This document shows positions 43,801-51,454 of a stretch of DNA of 64,000 nucleotides, piece by piece. The notes beneath the pieces are model-generated. The model was not told where the DNA came from, did no database searches, and worked only from the letters and a program-made list of their open reading frames with translations. The DNA comes from Roseobacter sp. SK209-2-6. Its GTDB lineage: Bacteria > Pseudomonadota > Alphaproteobacteria > Rhodobacterales > Rhodobacteraceae. The DNA lies in contig NZ_AAYC01000001.1 in the NCBI RefSeq assembly GCF_000169455.1, positions 396,001 through 460,000 of the forward strand, given 5' to 3'. How positions within the stretch are numbered: the first letter of the stretch is position 1; each line of letters starts with the position of its first letter. The position numbers were made by a program, and so were the translations under genes.

Positions 43801-44013
43801 TCTCTGGCTCACCAAAGCAGCAAATGCTGCTTCTCACCTCCTTTGCCTATTGCCCCTGCCTGGCAGAGCACCCTCTGAAAGCCGCAAGCAAAATAGCCGT
43901 ATCCACCCCCTGCGGGTGTGGAACCTCGGCGATTTGGCTGGCGTTTTCATCCGGGCCCTGCCTTTGGGGCTGCAAGGCGAAGGCGGCTCCGAAGCAGCAG
44001 ATGCAAGGGGGGA

Positions 44014-44658
44014 TCAATCGGGGGCGAGGCTTTCCAGCATGTCGAGGTCACCGGAGAGGAGGGCAGGCTCTGCTCGCGCGATCAGCTCGGCAGGCCAATG
44101 CCACCATTTGAGCGCCAGTAGCCGGGCGATCTGGGGTTTGGGAAACCGGTATCGCTGCACCGCGCTGGGATTGCCTGTGACAACCGCATAGGGCGGGATC
44201 TTGCCGCGCACCACGGCGCCTGCGCCGATAATGGCGCCATCACCGATCTGCGCCCCAGGCAGCACCAGGGCGCCATAGCCGATCCAGACATCATGGCCCA
44301 CAATCGTATCACGGGTGTCAGGCTGGAAACCGGCCATCTCCTCCGGATCAAAGACTGGGAAGGGATAGCAGCTGATCCCGTCCTGAGCGTGGTTCGCAGA
44401 GGCGGTGATGAAGCGCACCCCATGGGCGATCTGGCAGAACCGCCCGATCACCAGCCTCTCCCGCGCGCCAGGGAAGAGATAAGGGGCGAGATGGCTGGCC
44501 CAATCCTGCGGCGGATCGAAATCCGAGGCATAGGTAAAGGCGCCGACCTGCATATTCGGGTGGTCGATTGCGCGGTTGAGCATCACTGTGCCCGCATGGG
44601 GTTGCCCATCCGGGAGGAGGATGATCGGGTTGCGCAGGCTGGGGTCAGGCAGGGGCAT
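44014..44658 (-). CDS. Left-handed beta-helix acyltransferase (CatB/VatD-like)
   Basis: A 214-residue hexapeptide-repeat protein. The repeats run through RLVIGRFCQIAHGVRFITAS, DTIVGHDVWIGYGALVLPGA and QIGDGAIIGAGAVVRGKIPPYAVVTGNP (split), and the candidate catalytic histidine is in SANHAQDG. Such enzymes acetylate antibiotics (chloramphenicol, streptogramins) or sugars. The chromosomal context gives no sign of a resistance cassette, so the natural substrate is open. It lies 8 bp downstream of the flavin reductase gene, as a two-gene unit. Confidence 0.88.
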   Translation of the reverse strand: MPLPDPSLRNPIILLPDGQPHAGTVMLNRAIDHPNMQVGAFTYASDFDPPQDWASHLAPYLFPGARERLVIGRFCQIAHGVRFITASANHAQDGISCYPFPVFDPEEMAGFQPDTRDTIVGHDVWIGYGALVLPGAQIGDGAIIGAGAVVRGKIPPYAVVTGNPSAVQRYRFPKPQIARLLALKWWHWPAELIARAEPALLSGDLDMLESLAPD

Positions 44659-44666
44659 AGGCGGCC

Positions 44667-45275
44667 TCAGTCGTCGGGGCGGGCAAGGGAGAAGACCTCT
44701 TGCACCACAGAATAGTCACGATAGCCCATGCGGGCTAGGGGCTGGAACCGGGTGACGTCGAACAGGCCGTCGATCAGGCAATCCTCGCGCAGGTGAATGC
44801 CAATGACCTCGCCAAAGGCGACCCGGTTGCTTTCACCTGGCAGGGTCACGATCTGGGTCAACCGGCATTCCAGGGCAGCCGGCACCCCGTCGATGCGGGC
44901 GCAATTGATGCTCTCGCAGTCCACAGGCGTCAGCCCTGCGTGGGTGAACTCATCCACTTCCTTTGGCAGCGCGGCAGAGCTGGCATTCATCGCGTCGCGC
45001 ATTTCAAATGCCACCACATTGACGCAGAAAACACCTGTCTCCGCGATATTGCTGAGGCTGTCCTTGGTGCCCGAGGTTTGATCCGGCTTGCCGCTGGTGG
45101 TGGCAAACATCACCTGCGGCGGCTCATAGGCGACCCCGTTGAAAAAGGAATAGGGCGCCAGATTGTTGGTGCCATCCGTCGCCCGGCTGGAGATCCAGCC
45201 AATGGGGCGCGGGGTGATCAAGGCATTGAAAGGGTTGTGGGGCAGCCCGTGGCCGTCTTCTGGGCGGTAGAACAT
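44667..45275 (-). CDS. Flavin reductase-like FMN-binding protein
   Basis: I use ATG 45275, preceded by GGAG at a 6-nt spacing; the 45287 frame would begin at TTG. The 202-residue protein starts MFYRPEDGHGLPHNPFNALI, then RPIGWISSRATDGTNNLAPY and SYFNG-type SFFNGVAYEPPQVMFA. This is the split-barrel flavin reductase domain that reduces FMN with NAD(P)H or serves as an oxygenase partner. No oxygenase gene is adjacent. It is co-transcribed with the acyltransferase gene by spacing. Confidence 0.9.
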   Translation of the reverse strand: MFYRPEDGHGLPHNPFNALITPRPIGWISSRATDGTNNLAPYSFFNGVAYEPPQVMFATTSGKPDQTSGTKDSLSNIAETGVFCVNVVAFEMRDAMNASSAALPKEVDEFTHAGLTPVDCESINCARIDGVPAALECRLTQIVTLPGESNRVAFGEVIGIHLREDCLIDGLFDVTRFQPLARMGYRDYSVVQEVFSLARPDD

Positions 45276-45388
45276 GCGCGTCTCCAAGTGTTTGCCCCAG
45301 GCTTACGCCCGTGCTAGGGCGAATGCCAGCCCCGGAACGCAGGACGTGACGCTGCCTGGGGGAGGGGCACGCGCGGAGGCAAGAGAGC

Positions 45389-45934
45389 GTGATTGAACTG
45401 ATCGCAGAGACGGCAGAGGATCGCTGGGAGGTCGAGGCCCTATATGATCTGTGCTTTGCGCCGGGCCGCGAGGCGCTGTCGTCCTACCGTTTGCGCGATG
45501 ATGTGCCGCCGGTGCCGGGCCTCAGCCAGGTGGCGCGGGATGAGCTGGGCATTCTGGCGGGGGCCATCCGTTTCTGGCCGGTGCATATCGCACCAGAGGG
45601 TGCGGAAGCCTCCGAGTGGTCGTCAGCGCTTTTACTCGGGCCGGTCGCGGTCCACCCGACCCACCAGGGGGAGGGGCTGGGCGGATCCCTTATTCGCGAC
45701 AGCCTGGCCAAGGCCCAAGAAAGCGGCTGGGAACGCTGCATGCTGGTGGGCGATGCGCCCTATTACCGGCGCTTTGGCTTTCAACAGCTACCCGGCGTGG
45801 AAATGCCGCCCCCCACCAATCCGGAGCGTGTTCTGGGCCTCTGTCTCGGGGGTAAGGACTGGCCGGGGGCCTGGGAAGGCATTGCCGGCAAGGTCACGCG
45901 CTGGCAGGGCGGTGATCTGCCCGCCAGCTCTTGA
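45389..45934 (+). CDS. GNAT-family N-acetyltransferase
   Basis: A 181-residue GNAT protein from GTG 45389. It shows AALYDLCFAPGREALSSYRL-type residues at the start, the GPVAVHPTHQGEGLGGSLIR acetyl-CoA loop and VGDAPYYRRFGF near residue 132. This pattern is common in small YhbS/predicted N-acetyltransferases. The substrate is unknown. It lies 42 bp upstream of ecsC on the same strand, so the two are likely to be one operon. The flavin reductase gene is divergent across 113 bp. Confidence 0.88.
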   Translation: MIELIAETAEDRWEVEALYDLCFAPGREALSSYRLRDDVPPVPGLSQVARDELGILAGAIRFWPVHIAPEGAEASEWSSALLLGPVAVHPTHQGEGLGGSLIRDSLAKAQESGWERCMLVGDAPYYRRFGFQQLPGVEMPPPTNPERVLGLCLGGKDWPGAWEGIAGKVTRWQGGDLPASS

Positions 45935-45976
45935 AACCAGCGCGATTGAGGCCAATCTCTTGAAGCAGAGGGAGGC

Positions 45977-46762
45977 ATGAGCATGGGTGAAATCCTGACA
46001 GAGCTGCGGAACCTGTCACCACAGGAAACCGAGGCTGAGTTGCAGGCGTTGGTAAAGCGCTACCAATCGGCGGGTGGCATGGGGCTCTCGGTGCTGAACC
46101 TTATGGGTACCCAGGCGGAGAGCCTGTTGAACAAACTGCCCAAAGGCGTGCAGCAGCAACTCGGGGGCGCGACAGAGCAGGCGCTGCATCTGGCGATGCA
46201 GGCCGCGCGCGGGTCGCGCCGGGTGCTGCCGGGGCAAACGGCTCAGGTGAACCGGATCCTCAGCAGTGCAATGGGGGCCGCAGGCGGCGCCGCCGGCCTG
46301 CCAGGGGCGCTGATTGAACTGCCCGCCACCACGGCTTTTTTGCTGCGCACGGTGCAAGACGGTGCAGCGGCGCAGGGCTTTGACCCCAATGCGGATAATG
46401 TCTGCTTTGATTGCCTGCGGGTCTTTGCCTCTGCCGGGCCGCTCTCCCGCGATGACGGGGCCGACACCGGGTTTTATGCCCTTAGGATGAGTCTCTCTGG
46501 CCAGGCGCTGAGCCAGGTGATCCGCACTGTGGCGCCCAGATTGGCCACGGCCATGGGCCACAAATTGGCCGCCCAAGCGGTGCCGGTTCTGGGTGCAGCA
46601 GCCGGGGCCACGGTGAATTATGTCTATGCGGGCTATTACCACGAAATGGCGCTGGTGCATTTCGGCCTGCGTCGGCTGGCGGTAGAGGCGGACCGGCCGG
46701 AAAATGACATTCTGGAGGAGTTTGCGGCGCGCATCCCGTTGCGCCCCGCTGGTGCCAAGTGA
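45977..46762 (+). CDS. EcsC-family protein
   Basis: A 261-residue protein matching the EcsC family: GLSVLNLMGTQAESLLNKLP near the start, a small-residue-rich segment (AMGAAGGAAGLPGALIELPATTAFL, split), CFDCLRVFASAGPL and the hydrophobic VPVLGAAAGATVNYVYAGYY at the end. EcsC was named from an ABC transporter locus in Bacillus, but its role is unclear. It may associate with membranes. The last codons (AGAK-stop) and the following bases form the first copy of a 23-bp direct repeat whose second copy lies 1.8 kb downstream. Confidence 0.88.
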   Translation: MSMGEILTELRNLSPQETEAELQALVKRYQSAGGMGLSVLNLMGTQAESLLNKLPKGVQQQLGGATEQALHLAMQAARGSRRVLPGQTAQVNRILSSAMGAAGGAAGLPGALIELPATTAFLLRTVQDGAAAQGFDPNADNVCFDCLRVFASAGPLSRDDGADTGFYALRMSLSGQALSQVIRTVAPRLATAMGHKLAAQAVPVLGAAAGATVNYVYAGYYHEMALVHFGLRRLAVEADRPENDILEEFAARIPLRPAGAK

Positions 46763-46770
46763 GGGTTGAT
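46748..46770. repeat. 23-bp direct repeat, copy 1 (ecsC 3' end)
   Basis: GCTGGTGCCAAGTGAGGG followed by TTGAT, exact match to 48533-48555. It covers the last codons and the stop of ecsC and 8 bp beyond. Confidence 0.9.
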
Positions 46771-46909
46771 TGCAGGTGGAACCCTGCTTTTCTACCATTG
46801 TGTCTAAGCCAACGAAAAAATTGAGTTTGCGGCTTTGATGCACTGATTGTTGATCGAATGATATTGGAAATATGTTGTCAGCAATAATGTAGTGCAAGGT
46901 TGGAAATGT

Positions 46910-46978
46910 ATGGCTAAAGAGAATTGTTTTAGTACCGCGCTTCGCGACCAAGCCGTTGGGCAGATCGCGTTTTCCCAC
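46910..46978 (+). pseudogene. 5' part of a small gene interrupted by the IS3 element
   Basis: ATG 46910 opens MAKENCFSTALRDQAVGQIA plus FSH, and the insertion element begins directly after this. The frame resumes without shift at 48196 on the far side. The joined product would be about 100 residues. GGAAATGT lies before the start. The full product may resemble small beta-rich unknown or immunity-like proteins, but I cannot name a family. Confidence 0.6.
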
Positions 46979-47012
46979 TGATCAGCCCCATCGAAGTGGT
47001 CCAGTGTGAGTG

Positions 47013-47828
47013 TTAGTGCATGATCGGCCTGGTTTCCACCGGAACGATGGCTTCCGGAGCCGGTGGGCGATAGCCCAGAGCACTATGCGGCCGTTTTGTG
47101 TTGTAGTGATTTCTCCATTGTTCAATCAGGATCTGGGCTTCACGCAGGCTGTAAAATACCTCTCCATTCAGCAGCTCGTCTCTGAAGCGCGCGTTGAAGC
47201 TTTCACAGTATCCGTTCTCCCAAGGTGATCCTGGTTCAATGTAGGCCGTTTGGGCACCGACCGCTGCGATCCAATCTCGAACGGCCTGAGCAATGAACTC
47301 TGGGCCATTATCTGATCTGATGAAAGCAGGAACGCCACGCAGGATGAAAAGATCTGTCAGCGCGTCAATAACTTCTGCCGAGTTCAAGCGCCTCTTCACC
47401 CGGATCGCCAGGCATTCCCGGCTGTGTTCATCCAGAATGTTCAGTGTCCGGAACGCTTTCCCGTCATCCGTTCGATGGTGCACGAAGTCATAGGACCAGA
47501 CATGGTCACGATATTCGGGCCGGAGTCGAACACACGACCCGTCGTTCAGCCAGAGCCGTCCTTTCTTCGGTTGTTTCATTGGAACTTTCAGCCCCTCACG
47601 CCGCCATAGGCGCTCAACACGTTTGTCGTTGATTTGCCAGCCGGCGTCTCTCAGAAGAGCCGCTATCCGACGGTAACCGTATCGACCATATTGGCGTGTC
47701 AGTTCGATCATGTCAGACACCAACCGGTCTTCGTCAGCACGTCCAACAGGCACCCGCCTCTGTGTGGAACGGTGCTGTCCCAGAACACGGCAGGCGCGAC
47801 GCTCTGAGACGTGGAACTGGCGTCGCAC
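47013..47828 (-). CDS. IS3-family transposase OrfB (DDE integrase core)
   Basis: The listed start at 47828 is an internal GTG. The frame continues upstream (GKLLSPSRRRNCIDHVRRQF) into the orfA end, so the enzyme is probably made as an OrfAB fusion by -1 slippage. It contains the helix-turn-helix_21 part (ELTRQYGRYGYRRIAALLRD) and the rve core. The triad appears complete: Asp in YDFVHHRTDDG, Asp in FIRSDNGPEF and Glu in ENGYCESFNARFRDEL. The end KRPHSALGYRPPAPEA is typical. The copy looks functional. Confidence 0.92.
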   Translation of the reverse strand: MRRQFHVSERRACRVLGQHRSTQRRVPVGRADEDRLVSDMIELTRQYGRYGYRRIAALLRDAGWQINDKRVERLWRREGLKVPMKQPKKGRLWLNDGSCVRLRPEYRDHVWSYDFVHHRTDDGKAFRTLNILDEHSRECLAIRVKRRLNSAEVIDALTDLFILRGVPAFIRSDNGPEFIAQAVRDWIAAVGAQTAYIEPGSPWENGYCESFNARFRDELLNGEVFYSLREAQILIEQWRNHYNTKRPHSALGYRPPAPEAIVPVETRPIMH

Positions 47829-47860
47829 ATGATCAATGCAGTTACGGCGGCGCGAGGGGC

Positions 47861-48139
47861 TCAGAAGTTTCCCCGTGCAGCTTCCGACAGAATGAGCTTG
47901 TCCAATGTCAGATCAGAAACTGCCCGACGCAGCCGGTCATTCTCCTTCTGAAGTCGCTTTAGTTCCTTCAGTTGGTCGGTTCCCATACCGCCATATTGCT
48001 TGCGCCAGAGATAGAAGGTTTGTTCTGTAATCTGCACCTGTCGAATGGCGTCTACGCGCGGCATCCCTTGGCCGCAAAGCACCTCAACCTGCCGTAACTT
48101 CGTGACAATCTCTTCGGGCTTGTGTCGCTTGATTCCCAT
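47861..48139 (-). CDS. IS3-family transposase OrfA
   Basis: A 92-residue helix-turn-helix protein that begins MGIKRHKPEEIVTKLRQVEV and ends with the leucine-zipper-like LKRLQKENDRLRRAVSDLTL and EAARGNF. This is the standard OrfA of the IS407 group, which binds the IS ends. GGGGAAAC (minus strand, 47874-47867) just before its stop is a plausible -1 slip site into orfB. No damage is visible. Confidence 0.92.
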   Translation of the reverse strand: MGIKRHKPEEIVTKLRQVEVLCGQGMPRVDAIRQVQITEQTFYLWRKQYGGMGTDQLKELKRLQKENDRLRRAVSDLTLDKLILSEAARGNF

Positions 48140-48195
48140 ATCTGATCCTCCGTTTCCTAACTATACGGGCGGATCACTTCAGTGGGGGAGGATCA

Positions 48196-48429
48196 GTATT
48201 CGAAAGTGGCATCACTCTGACAGTGAACAACAAATACTCGTTTCTCGGTGGGCAACCGGACGATTTCGATGGGGCAGTTGTGACTGGGTTAGAGACGAGT
48301 TCTGCTGCCTTTACTATGCGCTTTGGTGGGAATTTGTCCCTATCGGTTGGACTGGGTGAAGAAGACTATTTTTCCCCTGAAGCTATGGTGCTGGACACAG
48401 GCAAAGGCGGCATTTTTGTTTGGAGATGA
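48196..48429 (+). pseudogene. 3' part of the small gene interrupted by the IS3 element
   Basis: The frame VFESGITLTVNNKYSFLGG continues through GAVVTGLETSSAAFTMRF and DEDYFSPEAMVL-like EEDYFSPEAMVLDTG to FVWR-stop. It is in frame with MAKENCFS before the insertion. It has the alternating strand pattern of a small beta protein. Without an upstream start it is probably silent, though GTG 48223 could open a 68-residue fragment. Confidence 0.55.
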
Positions 48430-48464
48430 TCTCACTTTCGCTCGCATCCCTCTAGGTTGTTCTG

Positions 48465-48554
48465 ATGACAAGAAAAGGCGTTCCAATGAAAACACTGATC
48501 TATTGGGGCGCAGTCTTCATTTTGTTATGTCTGCTGGTGCCAAGTGAGGGTTGA
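48465..48554 (+). CDS. Possible 29- or 22-residue membrane peptide
   Basis: ATG 48465 (or 48486 in the same frame, after AAAAGG) opens MTRKGVPMKTLIYWGAVFIL then LCLLVPSEG-stop. One membrane helix is likely. The last 22 bases are the second copy of the 23-bp repeat, so the tail may have been created by the rearrangement. It could be a chance ORF or a fragment. Confidence 0.25.
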   Translation: MTRKGVPMKTLIYWGAVFILLCLLVPSEG

Positions 48555-48555
48555 T
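48533..48555. repeat. 23-bp direct repeat, copy 2
   Basis: Exact second copy of the ecsC 3'-end sequence at 46748-46770. The bases on either side differ between copies. The two copies bracket the IS3-interrupted gene. Confidence 0.9.
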
Positions 48556-48678
48556 GGTGGTTTGCATCTGTCTGCTTTGAGCCCAAAGTCCCGGATGCTG
48601 CGTTTGCGACGAACGTCAGCTTTAGATTATAGACAGACTTGACGCGCTCCAGAAGACGGGACACAAAGAACTGAACGA

Positions 48679-48807
48679 CTACCGGCTGGCGCCGGTAGGA
48701 TCCGCGATGTGGTTTTCCACGTACTGAAGTACGATGTCTTCGGTGATGGCGCCGTTGGTGGTTGAAAAATACCCTCTGCCCCAAAACCGGCAGCCCCAAT
48801 AGCGTAT
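48679..48807 (-). pseudogene. Remnant of IS200/IS605-family TnpA (C-terminal 42 residues)
   Basis: The minus strand reads RYWGCRFWGRGYFSTTNGAI then TEDIVLQYVENHIADP and stops at 48679. This resembles the C-terminus of Y1 transposases (WGRGYFSTTNG, then a helix). The catalytic HUH and tyrosine regions are missing. Its end overlaps a perfect TACCGGC/GCCGGTA hairpin (48680-48697), which may be the right end of the old element. Confidence 0.65.
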
Positions 48808-48827
48808 ATTGGCGATGTCAGAAAAAG

Positions 48828-49424
48828 TTAGCGAGACGTGCAACTCTTGATCCTGGCTTGGATCGTGCCGCCCAAGCTTTCGGCTTTGGATCGGTCCCAA
48901 GGATCGGGCTTACTTGGTGAAATTGGCGGATTGATCTCGAACCACGCCCAAAGCGGATCAACCCTTTGACAGAAATCATGATCCGTATTGCAACTGTCCC
49001 AGAAGCTTGCCTCCCTCTCCAACTTCAATCCATTGGCGTCTTTCTGTCCCTTGTAGACAAAGAACTTTTGCACGCGCCTCTCTCCTATCTTCTCAAGACC
49101 TAATCCAGCAAACCGAATGATGGGAGATCCTGAAGTGAGGTTAACATAAGTCTTCGACCCGCGGTCAAATTTTGGGTGCAGCCTTCCAAGATCGACGGCC
49201 TTTTCGATCAAACGGTTGAGTTTGCGGTTCTTATCATACGAGTATGTCTTTACGCGCAGGATGCAGCTATCCCCTGCAATTTCGACGGTCTGTTTGATGT
49301 CTGAAAACTCAAACGACCCCAATTCTTCAATCCTTCGATTGAGCTCACTCGCAGACTGTTGAGCTTGGGCAGCGGGCGCAGTTAGAAAAACTGCAGCCAC
49401 GCCAATCAATAATAAGTGAAGCAT
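48828..49424 (-). CDS. Secreted protein of unknown function
   Basis: A 198-residue protein with a clear signal peptide (MLHLLLIGVAAVFLTAPAAQ, cleavage near AQA). I do not recognise the mature part. It begins QQSASELNRRIEELGSFEFS and contains four cysteines (DSCILRV, DSCNTDHDFC, IKSCTSR) that could form two disulfides in the periplasm. The C-terminus has a proline-rich stretch NPPISPSKPDPWD. It lies in the accessory patch beside the IS200 remnant, with an AT-richer composition than core genes. The gene looks intact. No partner is adjacent. Confidence 0.65.
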   Translation of the reverse strand: MLHLLLIGVAAVFLTAPAAQAQQSASELNRRIEELGSFEFSDIKQTVEIAGDSCILRVKTYSYDKNRKLNRLIEKAVDLGRLHPKFDRGSKTYVNLTSGSPIIRFAGLGLEKIGERRVQKFFVYKGQKDANGLKLEREASFWDSCNTDHDFCQRVDPLWAWFEINPPISPSKPDPWDRSKAESLGGTIQARIKSCTSR

Positions 49425-49607
49425 CCTGTCCTCGAAGTTGACTACCTCAACATAAAGTCAAAATCGTTTTTCTGCGTCAAGCGCGATGCGACCCAACCAA
49501 AGGAAAATGCGAGCGAAAAACTCTAGCTACAAACGGCCGAAAATCGGGTTTCAGGGCAGTAAGAAAACGTAATAACATCTGCATTTGGTGACAATCTGAC
49601 CGCCCGC

Positions 49608-49961
49608 TTGTCAAAGCGAGAGATAGGAGGTTACGAAGCCTCTGCGCTTAATGTAGCGGCATTTCTAATTTCGGCTGTGGCTCTTTGGCCGGCGAATTCC
49701 TTCCAACCGAAGGCTTTCGTCACGCCTTATCTTCTTGGCAGAACCAATCTGCCAGGCTCTATCGGATACGGCGTTTCGTCGACTCTCCTGCTCTACGCTT
49801 TTTCATCGCTTGATGCGGGGACCGCCGCCGTTTTGGGCTCTCTTTCGCCAATCCAGATACTTCCAACCCTTTGCCTTAAGGAGGGCTTGATCCATCGTTT
49901 CTTAGCTATTGTCGGAGCTTTTCTGGCAGTCGCAGGCACAACAGTCATTCTTTTGCCGTGA
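49608..49961 (+). pseudogene. C-terminal fragment of an EamA/DMT-family transporter
   Basis: The 117-codon frame has hydrophobic helices and the pattern LPGSIGYGVSSTLLLYAFSS then AGTAAVLGSLSPIQILPTL and FLAIVGAFLAVAGTTVILLP. This matches the second half of a drug/metabolite transporter of the EamA type. The first half is absent; a stop lies just upstream of TTG 49608. The fragment is a decayed relic. A further open stretch to 50118 (AAGLGGIPLLILTMLGI) has no assigned family. Confidence 0.55.
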
Positions 49962-50145
49962 TCGAAAACAGCCATTGGCGCAACTGCGGCGAATGGCAGC
50001 TTCGTCCGCAATCCTGTCAGAAAGTTCCACCGATTGGCGCGGACAACTGCGCGATGTTGGGGAAGCTGCAGGCTTGGGCGGCATTCCGCTCTTGATCTTG
50101 ACCATGTTGGGTATTTAATCAGCATTTCCTGCTATGGATGGGATC

Positions 50146-50679
50146 ATGATCAATTACAGCCTCAAATGCGCCAAGGGTCACAGCTTTGACAGCTGGTTCC
50201 AGTCGGCCTCCGCCTATGACAAGCTCGCCGCCGCCGGCATGGTGGCCTGCAGCTTTTGCGGCTCGACTGAGGTTGAAAAGGCGATGATGGCGCCAAGGGT
50301 GCGTCCGGGGCGCAAAGCCGCCTCCAAGCTGGGTGAGCCAGAGCAGCCACAGGCAGTAGCACCATCGCCACCGGCACCGGCCACAACTCCCGCCTCTGCG
50401 GCCCCTGTTCCGGCGCAACCCGGCGCGGCGGGGCCGGGTGCGCTATCTGTCCCCTCTGGTGAGCTGGAGAGCGCCATTCGGGAGCTGCGCGAAAAGGTCG
50501 AGAAGAACTCGGACTATGTGGGCGACAATTTTGTGCAAGAGGCCCGCGCCATGCATCTGGGGGAGAGCCCAGAACGCGCCATCTACGGCGAGGCACGTAT
50601 GGATCAGGCCAAGGAGCTGATCGAAGAGGGCATTCCAGTAATGCCCTTGCCCTTTGGTCCCAATCGCAAATCCAACTGA
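50146..50679 (+). CDS. DUF1178 family protein
   Basis: The start at ATG 50146 gives MINYSLKCAKGHSFDSWFQS, the standard start of DUF1178; ATG 50134 in frame is also possible. The 177-residue protein has a likely zinc ribbon: CAKGH near the start and ACSFCGSTEVEKAMMAP. A low-complexity Ala/Pro linker follows (about residues 65-105) and a helical C-terminus (RELREKVEKNSDYVGDNFVQ, ARAMHLGE, REIYGEA-type RAIYGEARMDQAKELIEEGI). Its function is unknown. It lies 27 bp upstream of the SDR gene and marks the return to core sequence. Confidence 0.9.
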   Translation: MINYSLKCAKGHSFDSWFQSASAYDKLAAAGMVACSFCGSTEVEKAMMAPRVRPGRKAASKLGEPEQPQAVAPSPPAPATTPASAAPVPAQPGAAGPGALSVPSGELESAIRELREKVEKNSDYVGDNFVQEARAMHLGESPERAIYGEARMDQAKELIEEGIPVMPLPFGPNRKSN

Positions 50680-50706
50680 AACCCTTTTCCAACAAGGTCA
50701 GACAAT

Positions 50707-51348
50707 ATGCATGCAGTGATCACCGGAGCCAGCCGGGGGATTGGCCGCGAACTCGCCGAGCGGCTGCGAGAGCAGGGCCATGAGGTGCGCGGCACGGCAA
50801 GGGGGCATTCCGCAGGCCATCGCCTGGATGTGACCGATCCCGGTCAACAGGCCCGTTTTGCCGCTGAAATTGGTGAGCGGCCGGTGGATCTGCTGGTCTG
50901 CAATGCCGGGGTCTATCTGGACAAAGGCATGGCGCTGGAGGAATACACCGCGGAGATCTGGGGCCAGAGCCTGGGGGCCAATGTGACCGGCGTGTTCCTG
51001 ACGGTTCAGGCGCTCCTGCCAAAGTTGCGGCTGGCGCAGGAGCCAAAGATCGCCATCATCTCCTCGCAGATGGCCAGCCATCACCGCGCGCCGGGCGGCA
51101 GCTATGCCTATCGCGCCTCTAAAGCGGCGGCGCTGAATATCGGGCGCAATCTGGCAACGGATCTGAAACCGGAGGGCATCGCCGTTGGCATTTATCATCC
51201 GGGTTGGGTGCGGACTGATATGGGCGGCGAAGAGGGCGATATCAGCGTCGAGGAAAGCGCTGCAGGCCTGTTGGCGGAGTTCGAAAAACTCTCGGTCGAA
51301 ACAACGGGTTGTTTCAATACCTGGGATGGACGTCCACACCAGTACTGA
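50707..51348 (+). CDS. Short-chain dehydrogenase/reductase
   Basis: A 213-residue SDR protein. The cofactor motif is VITGASRGIGRELAERL, the NAG motif VCNAGVYLDKG, the serine in ISSQMASHHRAPGG and the YxxxK pair in SYAYRASKAAALN. The protein resembles small C-factor-like SDRs. Substrate unknown. It follows the DUF1178 gene by 27 bp on the same strand and is convergent with the ArpA-like oxygenase gene. Start ATG 50707 has an AAGGTC block upstream. Confidence 0.9.
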   Translation: MHAVITGASRGIGRELAERLREQGHEVRGTARGHSAGHRLDVTDPGQQARFAAEIGERPVDLLVCNAGVYLDKGMALEEYTAEIWGQSLGANVTGVFLTVQALLPKLRLAQEPKIAIISSQMASHHRAPGGSYAYRASKAAALNIGRNLATDLKPEGIAVGIYHPGWVRTDMGGEEGDISVEESAAGLLAEFEKLSVETTGCFNTWDGRPHQY

Positions 51349-51454
51349 GATGGGCCCATGTCAGGGCAACAGACCTGACGCGGCCATAGGATTGGCAGAA
51401 TTCAAGGCGAAGCTCCTAGGACAGGGCTGCGCCTTTCTTTTTCGCGCGCGCCTC

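Larger units (their letters stand above)
46979..48195 (-). mobile_element. IS3-family insertion sequence (IS407-like)
   Basis: The element is about 1217 bp. Its imperfect inverted ends are TGATCAGCCCCATCGAAGTG on the left and, in reverse complement, TGATCCTCCCCCACTGAAGT on the right. It carries overlapping orfA and orfB on the minus strand with an intact catalytic triad. Flanks are CCAC and GTAT, so no 4-bp target duplication is seen. It splits a small gene downstream of ecsC. Confidence 0.88.

Noticed and set aside
46748-46770. tRNA-type attachment site for the accessory patch
   Set aside because: The repeated sequence has no cloverleaf. It is the ecsC 3' end, and no tRNA gene is seen nearby.
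49962-50118. Open frame ending AAGLGGIPLLILTMLGI as a gene
   Set aside because: It has no convincing start, overlaps the transporter fragment in another frame and matches no family I know.
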